Source of the DNA: Phycisphaeraceae bacterium
GTDB taxonomy: Bacteria; Planctomycetota; Phycisphaerae; Phycisphaerales; Phycisphaeraceae
Direction: 5' to 3'
Length of the DNA: 64,000 nucleotides
Assembly (NCBI GenBank): GCA_029260655.1
Contig: JAJDCU010000021.1
Span: forward strand, 90,438-154,437
The position numbers were made by a program, and so were the translations under genes. How positions within the stretch are numbered: position 1 is the stretch's first letter; every line of letters begins with the position of its first letter. The notes under the pieces are model-generated. The model saw only the letters and a list, made by a program, of their open reading frames with translations. It made no database searches and had not been told where the DNA came from. Shown piece after piece: positions 1 through 8,832 of the stretch.

Positions 1-1089
1 CTCGGGGATCATCATCATCACCGCCTCGGGAAGCGATCGGCCGGTCAGCAGCAGCATCTCAAGGGCGTTGTCGAAGTTGCCCGAGTCCGAGCAGTCCGGC
101 TCGGCGATCGGGAACAGCTTCTGCAAGTCGTCGCCGAACAGGTCGCTTTTCATCAACCCCTCGCGGGCGGCGACCCAGTTGACGTTGCCCTTGAGCGTGT
201 TGATCTCGCCGTTGTGGCTCATGAACCGGCAGGGCTGGGCGCGGTCCCAACTGGGGAACGTGTTCGTGCTGAACCGCGAATGCACCATCGCCAGGTGGCT
301 GATGTACCGCTCGTCCTGGAGGTCGGGGTAGTAAGGCATGACCTGCCCGCTGGTGAGCTGGCCCTTGTAGATAATCACCTTGGTTGACAGGCTGCAGACG
401 TAGAAGTATTTCGCCTCGGAAAGTGATTCGTCGCCGCGGATCATCCGGCTGGCGCGCTTGCGGATGATGTAGAGTTGTCGCTCCAGCGCGTCGCCGTGGA
501 CACCGTCTGCGCCGCCGACAAAAAGCTGCTCCATGTACGGCTCGGTCGATCGCGCGGTCGGACCCACGTCCGCACCTTCAGGATCCACCGGCAACTCGCG
601 CCAGCCAAGCAGTTGCTGGCCCTGTTCGGCAACCACTCGCGCCACCACTTCCTTGCAGGCCTCGCGTTGCTTGGGGTCGCGCGGTAGGAACACGTTGCCG
701 GCGCCGAACAGACCGGCCTCGGGGAGCTTGATCCCCGCGTCGCGGTCGGCGGCTTTACGCAAAAAACCGTGGGGCAGTGCCGTGAGGATCCCCGCGCCGT
801 CGCCGGTGTTCGCCTCGCAGCCGCATGCGCCGCGGTGGTCCATCCGCTTAAGCATTGTGATCGCGTCCTCGACGATCCCGTGGCTCTTATGGCCCTTGAC
901 GTGCGCGATGAAACCCACCCCGCAGGCGTCTTTCTCGTAGCTTGGATCGTAAAGACCGTCGGCCTGGGGGAATCCCGGGGACCGGGCCGGGCGCTTTGCC
1001 TGCGGTAAATCCCCTGGCGGACCCACGGGTAAGCCCCGGGAAGAAGCCTGGGCGCTGGGTTGCATACGCATATCCTCAAACGGGGTCAT
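1..1089 (-). CDS. gltB: Glutamate synthase large subunit, N-terminal part (runs off the window)
   Basis: This is the glutamine-amidotransferase end of ferredoxin/NADPH glutamate synthase, which transfers the glutamine amide to 2-oxoglutarate in ammonia assimilation. Reading from the ATG at 1089, 363 codons stay open to the window edge. The N-terminal nucleophile is visible as Cys56 in YEKDACGVGF, followed by HRGACGCEANTGDGAG and later SHNGEINTLKGN, the classic GATase class II signatures. The ~55 residues before Cys56 are long for a propeptide and Pro/Arg-rich; in the family the propeptide is cleaved to expose Cys. The start codon overlaps the stop of the upstream LysR gene by 4 bp (ATGA), so the two are co-transcribed. 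The synthase and FMN domains lie outside the window. Confidence 0.93.
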   Translation of the reverse strand, partial: MTPFEDMRMQPSAQASSRGLPVGPPGDLPQAKRPARSPGFPQADGLYDPSYEKDACGVGFIAHVKGHKSHGIVEDAITMLKRMDHRGACGCEANTGDGAGILTALPHGFLRKAADRDAGIKLPEAGLFGAGNVFLPRDPKQREACKEVVARVVAEQGQQLLGWRELPVDPEGADVGPTARSTEPYMEQLFVGGADGVHGDALERQLYIIRKRASRMIRGDESLSEAKYFYVCSLSTKVIIYKGQLTSGQVMPYYPDLQDERYISHLAMVHSRFSTNTFPSWDRAQPCRFMSHNGEINTLKGNVNWVAAREGLMKSDLFGDDLQKLFPIAEPDCSDSGNFDNALEMLLLTGRSLPEAVMMMIPE

Positions 1090-2036
1090 GGGTGCACCCC
1101 TGTTGTGGTAAGTGGTTGAGTATTGAGCGAGTCGTGCGCGGTTTCGTCCGATCCGGCGTGCGCGACGAGGAAGTCCACGAACGCCTGAACAGCCGGGGCG
1201 AACGCACAGCCGTTGCGGGCCCTTCGGCGGAAGATCACGCCCAGCGGGCGCACCAGCTTGGGCGTCATCGCCACCGACGCCAGCGTCCCCGCCGCCACCT
1301 CACGGACCACCGCGCGGTCGGGGAGGATCGATATCTGCTGGGTTACAGCCAGCGCCCCCTTGATCGTGTCGATGTTGTCGAAGACGTTGGTGATCCTCGG
1401 CTTGACGCCGTTGGCTTTGAAGTACTCACGGATACGCCTGCCCACCGGCAGGTCCGTGTCGAACGTCACCATCTGAGAGTCCGCCAGGTCGCCGACGCTC
1501 ACACTCTGTTTCCGCGCCAGCTCGTGCCCGGGGCCGCAGACCACCACCATCGCCTCGTCGCGGAGCGGGATCGTATCCACCTTCCGCCAACGCTCGGGGT
1601 ACGACACGATCCCCAGGTCGCACTCGTTCTCGCGGACCGCGCGGTAGACGTGTTCGGGGCGCTCGTAACGGATCTCGACGGTGATCTTCTTGTGCCCGTC
1701 CTCGAACCGCTGGCGGACCCGGCTAAGCAGGTCGATCCCCGCGGAGTAGATCGCCATCACCCGCACCACGCCCTCGGGGGCCTTGTGCATCCCAGCGACT
1801 TTCGATTCGAGCTGGTCGTATCGCTGGATCAGCTCCTCGCACCCCCCGGCAAACAACACCCCCGCCTGCGTCAATCCCAGAGGCCGAACCGACCGATCCA
1901 GCAGCGTCACCCCCAGTTTTTTCTCCAACTGGCCGATCCGCTGACTGGCGGCCGACTGGCTGATCCCGTGCAGCTCCGCGGCTTGCGAGAAGCTGTGACA
2001 GCGGACAACGTCGGCAAAGAGGCGGAGCGTCTGCAT
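1086..2036 (-). CDS. LysR-family transcriptional regulator, coupled to gltB
   Basis: A 316-residue LysR-type regulator. The N-terminal winged HTH is clear (HSFSQAAELHGISQSAASQ, then LEKKLGVTLLDR), followed by a periplasmic-binding-protein-like effector domain. I chose the ATG at 2036 because LRLFADVV follows directly, as is usual in the family; a GTG at 2051 is an in-frame alternative. The stop TGA overlaps the gltB start by 4 bp, which implies translational coupling and suggests control of nitrogen assimilation. This is inferred: in Bacillus, GltC is a LysR regulator of glutamate synthase, but there it is divergent from its target. The effector is unknown. Confidence 0.9.
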   Translation of the reverse strand: MQTLRLFADVVRCHSFSQAAELHGISQSAASQRIGQLEKKLGVTLLDRSVRPLGLTQAGVLFAGGCEELIQRYDQLESKVAGMHKAPEGVVRVMAIYSAGIDLLSRVRQRFEDGHKKITVEIRYERPEHVYRAVRENECDLGIVSYPERWRKVDTIPLRDEAMVVVCGPGHELARKQSVSVGDLADSQMVTFDTDLPVGRRIREYFKANGVKPRITNVFDNIDTIKGALAVTQQISILPDRAVVREVAAGTLASVAMTPKLVRPLGVIFRRRARNGCAFAPAVQAFVDFLVAHAGSDETAHDSLNTQPLTTTGVHP

Positions 2037-2248
2037 CAAACGAGTACACACTTATATAATAAGAAACGCTAATATCTGATCGGTGATCTATCAATATAGC
2101 TAATTCTTAACATCTTGGCAAGTCTCATCTCAAGTCCAGGCTATTCCCGGCGAATGCGGGTGATAAAACATGGTATGTAAAGAAATAACATACACTTGGC
2201 CGATCATATGCATTCCCCGTGATCGCTTAACATCTCACGGCCACCCGC

Positions 2249-3385
2249 ATGGATCAAGCTCAGCCTACGATCGGACACGTGATGCACCGGCTGCACCGCG
2301 CCGGCGCGGAAATCCTCGCCGCGGACCTGGCGCGGAAGCTGCGTGGGCGATACCGCTGCGTGTTTTTGTGCCTGGATCAGGCCGGGCCTATGGGCGCGGA
2401 GCTTGCCAGCGAGGGCTTTGAGGTCGTCGACCTGGGCCGAAAACCGGGGCTGGACTTTGCCGTAGCGCGCCGGATCAAGGCGGCGATCAAGCACTACCAA
2501 ATCGACCTGCTGCACGCCCACCAATACACGCCGTTCTTCTATGCCTCGATCTCCCGCGGGCTGGGCGCGTCCCCGCCGGTACTGTTCACCGAACACGGCC
2601 GGCACTACCCGGATGAGCGCAAACTCAAGCGCGTGCTCGCCAACCGCTGGCTGCTGAAGCGGTCAGACCGCGTCACCGCCGTGGGCAGGTTCATACGCCA
2701 GGCGTTGATCGACAACGAGGGGATCGATGGCCGAAGGATCGAGGTGATCCACAACGGGATCGACCCGGACACCTACCCCACGGCCGACGAAAACACACGC
2801 GCCCAGGCGCGGGGGCTTTTGAACCTGGATGATGACACCCCGCTGGTCATGCAGGTCGCGCGGTTTCATCCGGTCAAGGACCACCGGACCGCGGTCAAAG
2901 CCTTTGTGCGCGTCATCGAACAGGCCCCCACCGCCCGGCTGTGCCTGATCGGCGACGGCGATGAGCGGCAGGCGATCGAGACGCTCTCCGCCGAGTTGGG
3001 TATTCACCACCATGTCGAGTTCCTGGGCGTCCGCGACGACGTTGCACAGCTCCTGCCCGCGGCGGATGTGTTCATGCTCTCCAGCCAGAGCGAGGGGCTG
3101 TCCGTGACGCTGCTGGAGGCGATGGCCGCCGGGCTCCCGATCGCTGCGACCGATGTGGGGGGCAACGGCGAAGTCGTCGAACACGGCGTGACCGGGCTGC
3201 TGTCGCCCCGCGGTGACGACCGCGCCCTGTCGAGTAACCTCCTTGAACTTCTGCAAGACCCCGCCAAACGCCGGGCGATGGGCCTGGCAGGACGTGAAAA
3301 GCTGCTGGCCGAGTTCACCCAGGATCGCATGCACCGCGGGTACACGGGGCTGTATGAGAGGATGCTCGGGGGCGAAACCCCCTAG
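2249..3385 (+). CDS. Glycosyltransferase family 4 (GT-B fold)
   Basis: A 378-residue GT4 retaining glycosyltransferase that transfers a sugar from an NDP-sugar to a lipid- or glycan-linked acceptor on the cytosolic side of the membrane. The N-terminal Rossmann half has GHVMHRLHRAGAE and LHAHQYTPFFYAS. The C-terminal half has VIHNGID, the phosphate-contacting ARFHPVKDH, and EGLSVTLLEAMAAGLP near residue 281, which is the E-x7-E motif of GT4. There is no signal peptide or membrane segment. It is followed 33 bp later by an exported protein and dacB, so an envelope or exopolysaccharide role is plausible. The acceptor and donor cannot be read from the sequence. Confidence 0.88.
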   Translation: MDQAQPTIGHVMHRLHRAGAEILAADLARKLRGRYRCVFLCLDQAGPMGAELASEGFEVVDLGRKPGLDFAVARRIKAAIKHYQIDLLHAHQYTPFFYASISRGLGASPPVLFTEHGRHYPDERKLKRVLANRWLLKRSDRVTAVGRFIRQALIDNEGIDGRRIEVIHNGIDPDTYPTADENTRAQARGLLNLDDDTPLVMQVARFHPVKDHRTAVKAFVRVIEQAPTARLCLIGDGDERQAIETLSAELGIHHHVEFLGVRDDVAQLLPAADVFMLSSQSEGLSVTLLEAMAAGLPIAATDVGGNGEVVEHGVTGLLSPRGDDRALSSNLLELLQDPAKRRAMGLAGREKLLAEFTQDRMHRGYTGLYERMLGGETP

Positions 3386-3418
3386 GAAACCGGCCGCCGC
3401 CGAGCCTACAATCCCGGC

Positions 3419-4294
3419 ATGAAAACCTACACGCCCGCCGCCTGCCTGATCCTCGCGCTGACCTGCCTGCCCCACGCATCGGCGCAACCGCCTGACCCGC
3501 CGGCTGACCCCTTCGCCGACTTCACCCGCGCCTGGCGCGACGATCCGGTCTGGTACGACGGCCTGGCCGAGTACGCCATCTACGACGCCACCCGCACGAT
3601 CTACGGCAAGCGGCGCGACTACACCGCGCGCATCCTCACCAACAAAGAACACGCCAGCGCCAAGACGTTCACCAAGAGCGCTGATGGAACGGGCCGGGCG
3701 GTTTTCAAGCACCACGTCCGCGATGACATCCCCACCCAGGCGTACACCTACCACTACTCGACGATGGCCTACATCGGGACGGATGACCTTAAGAGCCTCA
3801 AGATCGACATGGGCTCACTGGAAGACTGCGGCGCGACGTTCAAGCAATACATCAACCACGCGGGGACGCTGAGTTGGCGTCAGCACAGCTACTTCCCCGA
3901 TGAGGGCGAGCGGGCCGGCGAACTGACGCCAAGGCAGAACTTCGCGTTCCACGATGCGCTGACGCTGATCCTGCGGGGATATCCGTTTAACGACCCGCCT
4001 AAGACCCTTGAATTGCAGTTGCTGCGCGAACAGACCGACACACACCTGACACCGCCGAATGAACTGGCCGCGGGCGTGGCGCTCGTGCGGTACCGCGGCA
4101 GGGAAACACTGGAACTGCCAGCCGGGGCGATGGAAGCGCACCATCTGGTGCTTGATGTGGCTCCCGGCTGGCAGGAGCACTACTGGTTCGCCGCCGACCC
4201 GCCCATGCTGAACATCCTGCTGCGGTATGAGGGGCCTAAGGGGCAATCCTACCTGCTGCGCTCCGTCGAGCGGCGCGCTTACTGGAGACGGTGA
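3419..4294 (+). CDS. Exported protein of unknown function (DUF1571/DUF3108-like)
   Basis: A 291-residue secreted protein. Residues 1-22 form a signal peptide (basic start, LILALTCLPHASA, probable cleavage after ASA-Q). The mature part is mainly beta-strand-like, with a repeating pattern resembling lipoprotein-carrier or DUF1571/DUF3108-type planctomycete proteins (YTYHYSTMAYIGTDDLKSL and a final WYFAADPPMLNILLRYEGP-like strand). I do not recognise a catalytic motif. It lies between a GT4 glycosyltransferase and dacB, 33 bp from each, and is probably part of an envelope operon. No function is assigned. Confidence 0.75.
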   Translation: MKTYTPAACLILALTCLPHASAQPPDPPADPFADFTRAWRDDPVWYDGLAEYAIYDATRTIYGKRRDYTARILTNKEHASAKTFTKSADGTGRAVFKHHVRDDIPTQAYTYHYSTMAYIGTDDLKSLKIDMGSLEDCGATFKQYINHAGTLSWRQHSYFPDEGERAGELTPRQNFAFHDALTLILRGYPFNDPPKTLELQLLREQTDTHLTPPNELAAGVALVRYRGRETLELPAGAMEAHHLVLDVAPGWQEHYWFAADPPMLNILLRYEGPKGQSYLLRSVERRAYWRR

Positions 4295-4327
4295 GCCCGT
4301 TGGCCCGATCTGTTGGGTTGAGCTAGG

Positions 4328-5866
4328 ATGTGCCCGCACACAAGCGAGGGCGGCTGTTTGACCCGTAAAATCATCCCGATCTTGATATTCGCCGTGGGTC
4401 TGTCGCTGGCGACAGGCTCTCGGTCGTCCGCGGCTTCGCTGGACGGGGGTCTGAGCCAACTCCTCGAGAGCCGGGACCTGCGCAGCACCCGCTACGCGGT
4501 CTGCGTGATCGACGCGGACACCGGCGAGGTGCTGTCCGAGATCCGCGCCGACGAGCCGATGATCCCCGCCAGTAACATGAAGCTGCTGACCACGGCCACG
4601 GCGCTGGACGTGCTGGGCAAGGACTTCGTATTCCGCACCGAGTTGGGTCTGATCGCCCCCGCCGCGCCCGGGAACAAGCCGGACCTTTTGATCACCGGCG
4701 ACGGCGACCCGGCGCTGGGCGACCCGGTGCTGCTGGGTCAACAAGACCTCAAGGCCGAGCAACTGCTGGATCAGTGGGTCCAGGCCGTGAAACAGGCCGG
4801 GGTCACCGCGCTTGGCCGGTTGATCATCGACGACCACGTCTTCGACCAGCAGCGTGTCCACCCCAGTTGGCCGATCGGGCAATTGAACCAGTACTACTGC
4901 GCCCAGGTCGCGGGGATCAACTTCCACAACAACTGCCTGCACGTGCTGCCCGCTCCCGCATCGGTCCGGGGGGCCGGGCCTATTATCTCGATCTACCCCG
5001 AGTCGCCTTTCCTCTCGACCTTCAACAGCGCCACCACCGGCAAGGCCGACTCGTTCTGGGTCGACCGCAAGTCCGGGACCAACGAGATCACGTTCCGCGG
5101 CACCGTCAAGACCAAGTTTTACACCCCGGTCTTGGTGACCCTGCACGACCCGCCGACCTACCTCGCTCAGCTCCTGAAGTTGAGGCTGGAGCGGGCCGGG
5201 ATCACCGTTGACCGCATCGACCGTCTCTCCGTGAGCGAGCACGCCCCCAGCGCCCGGCCGATCTTCCGCGTCGAAACGCTCCTGCCGGCCGTGCTCAAAC
5301 GCACCAACCAGGACTCGCAGAACCTGTTTGCCGAATCGTTGATCAAGCGGATGGGTTTTGCCCTCACCGGGACGCCGGGCAACTGGGACAACGGCGCGGC
5401 CGCGGTTCGTCACGCCCTGACCAAGCGCCTGGGCACCCTCGCAGCCGGCGCCACCATCGCCGACGGAAGCGGGCTGAGCCGGGACAACAAGGTCACCGCG
5501 CGCATCCTCGCCGAGTTGCTGTACGCCATGCATCAAGACGAACAGGTTGGCCTGACCTTCAAAAACAGCCTGTCGTACAGCGGCAAGATCGACGACCAAG
5601 CCCGCGAGGGCAACGGCACGCTCTCGGGCCGGTTCAAGAAACTCCCCGCCGGGCACTGGGTCTACGGTAAGAGCGGGTACATCCGCGGGGTCTCCAGCCT
5701 CTCGGGGTACCTGGTCATCACCGATCCCAACGACCCCGAAAAGCCGCCGCGCACCACCGTGTTCAGCTTCCTGTTCAACGGCTTCGCCCCCCCCATCAGC
5801 AACCGTGATCTCAAGGCCATCCAGGACCGGTTGGTCCTGATGATCGATCAAGAAGTCGGGCAGTAG
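4328..5866 (+). CDS. dacB: D-alanyl-D-alanine carboxypeptidase/endopeptidase (PBP4, peptidase S13)
   Basis: A 512-residue S13 penicillin-binding protein that trims or cuts D-Ala cross-links of peptidoglycan in the periplasm. All three active-site motifs are present: SxxK as PASNMKLLTTATALD (near residue 82), SxN as DGSGLSRDN (near 378), and KTG as YGKSGYIRG (near 446). The N-terminus carries a signal peptide (KIIPILIFAVGLSLATGS). The ATG at 4328 gives a 10-residue pre-extension; a TTG at 4358 beginning LTRKIIPIL would give a more typical signal peptide. An intact PBP is notable because planctomycetes were once thought to lack peptidoglycan. A 9-bp GC hairpin follows at 5913-5933. Confidence 0.92.
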   Translation: MCPHTSEGGCLTRKIIPILIFAVGLSLATGSRSSAASLDGGLSQLLESRDLRSTRYAVCVIDADTGEVLSEIRADEPMIPASNMKLLTTATALDVLGKDFVFRTELGLIAPAAPGNKPDLLITGDGDPALGDPVLLGQQDLKAEQLLDQWVQAVKQAGVTALGRLIIDDHVFDQQRVHPSWPIGQLNQYYCAQVAGINFHNNCLHVLPAPASVRGAGPIISIYPESPFLSTFNSATTGKADSFWVDRKSGTNEITFRGTVKTKFYTPVLVTLHDPPTYLAQLLKLRLERAGITVDRIDRLSVSEHAPSARPIFRVETLLPAVLKRTNQDSQNLFAESLIKRMGFALTGTPGNWDNGAAAVRHALTKRLGTLAAGATIADGSGLSRDNKVTARILAELLYAMHQDEQVGLTFKNSLSYSGKIDDQAREGNGTLSGRFKKLPAGHWVYGKSGYIRGVSSLSGYLVITDPNDPEKPPRTTVFSFLFNGFAPPISNRDLKAIQDRLVLMIDQEVGQ

Positions 5867-6621
5867 ATCGCCCCCCGTGATCACGAAATCCAATCGTAGC
5901 GGTCAGTGAAAGCTGCGGGGCAACGCTCCGCAGGGCCCGCCGTGCGTCACGAGACGACTGGTAATATATCGCTTAGGCGATCGGTACGAGCGCGTTGATG
6001 CCGCAAGACGCGACAAGTTGCGGCGCTACGTCGGAGAGATGGTGCCGCAGCAAAGGGAAGTGAGCTGGTTTATTTCATTTTTCTGTCTGGCGTCTACGTC
6101 TTGTGTCGTGTCCTTCGTCTCTTCGCGGTTATCTTCTTCTGCCTGTTGGCTTGAAAAAGATAGTGGAGGGCCTGGGACGTGCGGGCGGCGCGCCTCAGCG
6201 GGGTGAGGTCGGTGGGCGCATCGCGTATCCGTCGTGGCCGGCCCGGGTGCCCCCACAAGCCCCCGCCCAATCCACGGAGTCGCCCGATACATCCTGGGCC
6301 AACTTCAGGGGGCGGGGGAGCTCGACAGTCCTCACCCTTTTAATGCCTGAGAACTCGAGGGGGGTCAAAGCCCGCTAACCACTATGTCGGGGGCCCGAAA
6401 AAAAACGGGCCTCCATACTTGGGCGAAACGTCGCCGCCGTGCGCACGGGTGCGACGCGGCGGCCCGCTTAGATCGCCGTAAGTTCAGCGGGGACAGGCGC
6501 GGAAAATATTTTGAGGTGATGCACGATTTGGGTTGGCAGCGGTACGCATCCGTGCGCACATAATCGCCGCGTGACGCTTGAGCACGCCGAGAACACCCGT
6601 CAAGAAGAAAAAGCGGCCGGT
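5867..6621 (+). other. Non-coding stretch between convergent genes, rich in stem-loops
   Basis: No convincing reading frame lies between dacB (+) and the HAD gene (-). Visible structures: a 9-bp hairpin with AAC loop at 5913-5933 (dacB terminator-like, no T tract); GCCGCAA/TTGCGGC at 6000-6006 and 6018-6024; CCCCCGCCC/GGGCGGGGG around 6262-6270 and 6309-6317; an 11-bp stem around CTCGA...CGAG just downstream; and a 15-bp helix between 6439-6453 and 6545-6559 whose only imperfection becomes a G-U wobble in a plus-strand RNA. I could not match this to tmRNA, RNase P, SRP or 6S RNA. It is either a terminator cluster or an unannotated structured RNA. Confidence 0.5.
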
Positions 6622-7479
6622 CTACCAGTTCCCATCAAGGATCTGTCGGATGGCGTGGGCGACGCCGTGGTCGTGGTTGGGTTTGGTCACATAAGCGGCG
6701 TGCTGTTTGGCGGCGTCGGCGCCGTTCTCCATGGCGATCGCGCAGCCGGCGGCCTGGAGCATGGCGATGTCGTTGATCTCGTCGCCGATGACCGCGACTT
6801 GGCTGGCGCTTAGGCCCATGTCATCGGCGACCCGGGTCAGGCCGTGCCACTTGTCCACGCCTGGCGGGAAGACCTCGAGGATGTGTACGGCCTTGTCCGG
6901 GTTGGGCGACTGGATCGCGGCGAAGCCGTGGGCCTCGACCTGGCCGGGGAAACGCTCGTTGACCTTCTGCAAAAGGTCGGGCGTGCGTGAACCGGTCGCA
7001 ACCATGCTGATGCGCAGCGTGTGTTCCAGGTCGCCCGGGGTCACGTCGTGCTGGGTCTTAACGATCGCGCCGGTGTACTTGAACCACCATTTGCTGTTGT
7101 CGGTCAGTTCCCCGTTGCCGGTGACCAGGTACTCGTGCCCGACGCGGTTGTGCTCACGGAAAGCCAGGACCGCCTCGGGCTCGTCCTTGAGTAGGTCGAT
7201 AAGCCCGGCGGCGGTGTCGGGCTCAAACGCGGTGAAGTGGCGGGTCTGACCGGTCGCCGTATCCGCGATCGTTGAGCCGGTGACATAAACCCCCACGCCC
7301 AGGCCGGGGACATGATCCAACACAAGCCTGGACTCGCGCCAGCTCCGCCCGGTGCAGGGGACCACCGTCAGGCCCGCGTCCTGCGCATCGCCGATCGCAT
7401 CGAGGTTGTCACGGCTGATCTCGCCCTGCGGGCAAAGCAGCGTGCCGTCCAGATCGATCCCAAGCAGGCGGTAGTTCAT
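6622..7479 (-). CDS. HAD-superfamily hydrolase, Cof/YidA type (subclass IIB)
   Basis: A 285-residue cytosolic Mg2+-dependent phosphatase acting on small phosphorylated sugars or nucleotides. Motif I is LLGIDLDGTLL (nucleophile Asp9), motif II is PCTGRS, and motif IV is GDEINDIAML with the metal-binding Asp residues; the alpha/beta cap lies between motifs II and III, as in the IIB subclass. Length fits the family (about 270-290). It converges with dacB across a 755-bp non-coding stretch and precedes a small hypothetical gene on the opposite side. The substrate cannot be predicted. Confidence 0.9.
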   Translation of the reverse strand: MNYRLLGIDLDGTLLCPQGEISRDNLDAIGDAQDAGLTVVPCTGRSWRESRLVLDHVPGLGVGVYVTGSTIADTATGQTRHFTAFEPDTAAGLIDLLKDEPEAVLAFREHNRVGHEYLVTGNGELTDNSKWWFKYTGAIVKTQHDVTPGDLEHTLRISMVATGSRTPDLLQKVNERFPGQVEAHGFAAIQSPNPDKAVHILEVFPPGVDKWHGLTRVADDMGLSASQVAVIGDEINDIAMLQAAGCAIAMENGADAAKQHAAYVTKPNHDHGVAHAIRQILDGNW

Positions 7480-7513
7480 GTGTCAGATCATAGCATGGCC
7501 CCGCGGCGAGGCG

Positions 7514-7831
7514 TCAAAGATCGCCAAGCCACGCCTTGACATTCGAGATCGCTCCGTCAAGACGTCGAGATAAACAGAAATCTCCCTCTGACTTCGCCCA
7601 CTTGGCGTCATAGATCGGAAGGTATAGTTCCCGGATTTTCTTTTCGTCAAAGTAGTAGCCGTATTCGATCAGAGACTCGGGGATGTTATGGATCGCGTCG
7701 CCAAGATCAGACAACTGTTCTGGGCTGATCGTATCCGCCTCATTACGAATAAATAACGCCACCTGATGAAGTAGGTCAATCGCTGCGCTGAAATAGGGCT
7801 CAGGCGCGGTTTTTTTCGGTTTGTGAAGCAT
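7514..7831 (-). CDS. Hypothetical protein, 105 aa
   Basis: A soluble, acidic, mostly helical protein of 105 residues (ISPEQLSDLGDAIHNIPESL and KWAKSEGDFCLSRRLDGA are the most distinctive parts). There is no signal peptide, membrane segment or recognisable domain. It lies 34 bp upstream of nothing on its own strand except the HAD gene, and 28 bp downstream of fpr. Base composition is a little more AT-rich than the neighbours, which could mean recent acquisition. I consider it real because of its coding-like amino-acid composition and lack of a stronger frame on the other strand. Confidence 0.55.
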   Translation of the reverse strand: MLHKPKKTAPEPYFSAAIDLLHQVALFIRNEADTISPEQLSDLGDAIHNIPESLIEYGYYFDEKKIRELYLPIYDAKWAKSEGDFCLSRRLDGAISNVKAWLGDL

Positions 7832-7859
7832 GGCGCTACGATAACACGGACTAAATGAA

Positions 7860-8678
7860 TCACCAATACCGCTCGAAGTGGATGTTGCCGTCGGGGTGGT
7901 CGCGGTCCCTGGTGATGAAGCCGAGCTTGCCGAGGTTTTCGGTGGCCTGGTCGATCATCTGGGGGCTGCCGCAGAGGAGGATGTGGCACCGGTCGGGGTC
8001 GAGGTTGACGCCGGTGAGTTTGGCGAATTGTTCGGGTTCGAGGATGCCGTGGACCCGGCCGCGCAAACCCTGCCAGGGCGCGTCGTCGGGCTCGCGAGTG
8101 ACGGTGGGGAGGTAGATGATCGAGTCGTCTTCGTCGGCGATCCTGGTGAGCTGGTCGTAGTAACCCAGATCCTTGATGTATCGGCAGCCGTCGAGCAGGA
8201 TGAGCTTGCGCCATCGTCCGGTGTTTCGGTAGGTGTTGAGCATGGACCAGAAGGGCGCGACGCCGGTGCCGGTGCCGACCATGACCAGGTCTTTGCCGTC
8301 GGGGATGCCGTCGAGTGTGAACGTGCCCTTGATCTTGTGGTCCATGAAAACGGGATCGCCGGGCTTGAGCTGCCAGAGCAGTCGTGTGAACTTGCCCTCG
8401 TTGATGCGGACGATGTAGAACTCCAGATGCGATTTTGACTTTGGCAAGGACGCGATGGAGTAGGCCCGTCGGATAAGCCTGGGACCTTTTTTGCGTGACG
8501 CCGGGGAGTTGGGATTCGGTGGCGGAGCATCGGGGTCGACCAGGCCCAGGGTTGTGTACTGGCCGGGCTTAAAGTCCAGTTCCTGGCCCGAGTCGAGTTG
8601 GAACTTGAAGATGGCCAGCGCGTCGTGAATGTCTTCACGCTCGATCAACGTGGCGTTGTAGGGGGTGGCTTGGCTCAT
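7860..8678 (-). CDS. fpr: Ferredoxin/flavodoxin-NADP+ reductase (bacterial Fpr type)
   Basis: A 272-residue FAD enzyme exchanging electrons between NADPH and ferredoxin or flavodoxin. The FAD-binding RRAYSIAS motif is near residue 70, the NADP-binding GTGTGVAPFWSML near 135, CGSPQM near 237, and the C-terminus ends FERYW, the aromatic/acidic tail typical of bacterial FNR (VEKYW-type). A loop of about 20 Pro/Asn/Lys-rich residues (around 47-65) is inserted before the FAD motif. It stands immediately downstream of a second, structurally different ferredoxin reductase (8833-10263). Confidence 0.93.
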   Translation of the reverse strand: MSQATPYNATLIEREDIHDALAIFKFQLDSGQELDFKPGQYTTLGLVDPDAPPPNPNSPASRKKGPRLIRRAYSIASLPKSKSHLEFYIVRINEGKFTRLLWQLKPGDPVFMDHKIKGTFTLDGIPDGKDLVMVGTGTGVAPFWSMLNTYRNTGRWRKLILLDGCRYIKDLGYYDQLTRIADEDDSIIYLPTVTREPDDAPWQGLRGRVHGILEPEQFAKLTGVNLDPDRCHILLCGSPQMIDQATENLGKLGFITRDRDHPDGNIHFERYW

Positions 8679-8737
8679 GTCGCCGCCAGCTTACCACACG
8701 AACTTTGGCCGGGGCACGACACGATCTTTCCCTCAGG

Positions 8738-8794
8738 CCCCGGCTTTGCTGGGGGTTGTGCGATCAAGTAACCCGATCCCCCGGCAGAGCCGGG
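8738..8794 (-). other. Pair of mutually complementary GC hairpins between two reductase genes
   Basis: Two hairpins, CCCCGGC-TTT-GCTGGGG (8738-8754) and CCCGGC-AGA-GCCGGG (8780-8794), lie in the 154-bp gap between fprA and fpr. Each arm can also pair with the other hairpin (CTCAG...CCCCGGC with GCCGGG...TTGAG), so two alternative folds are possible. There is no U tract on the minus strand. This could be an intercistronic terminator, an mRNA-stability element or a REP-like repeat. Confidence 0.45.
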
Positions 8795-8832
8795 AGTTGA
8801 GGGACTAAAGCGCAGATAAAAAGCGTGCTTCG

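Noticed and set aside
3815..5893. Long open frame antisense to the exported protein and dacB genes (692 codons)
   Set aside because: A mirror of high-GC codon bias; the plus-strand frames have signal peptides and the S13 active-site motifs.
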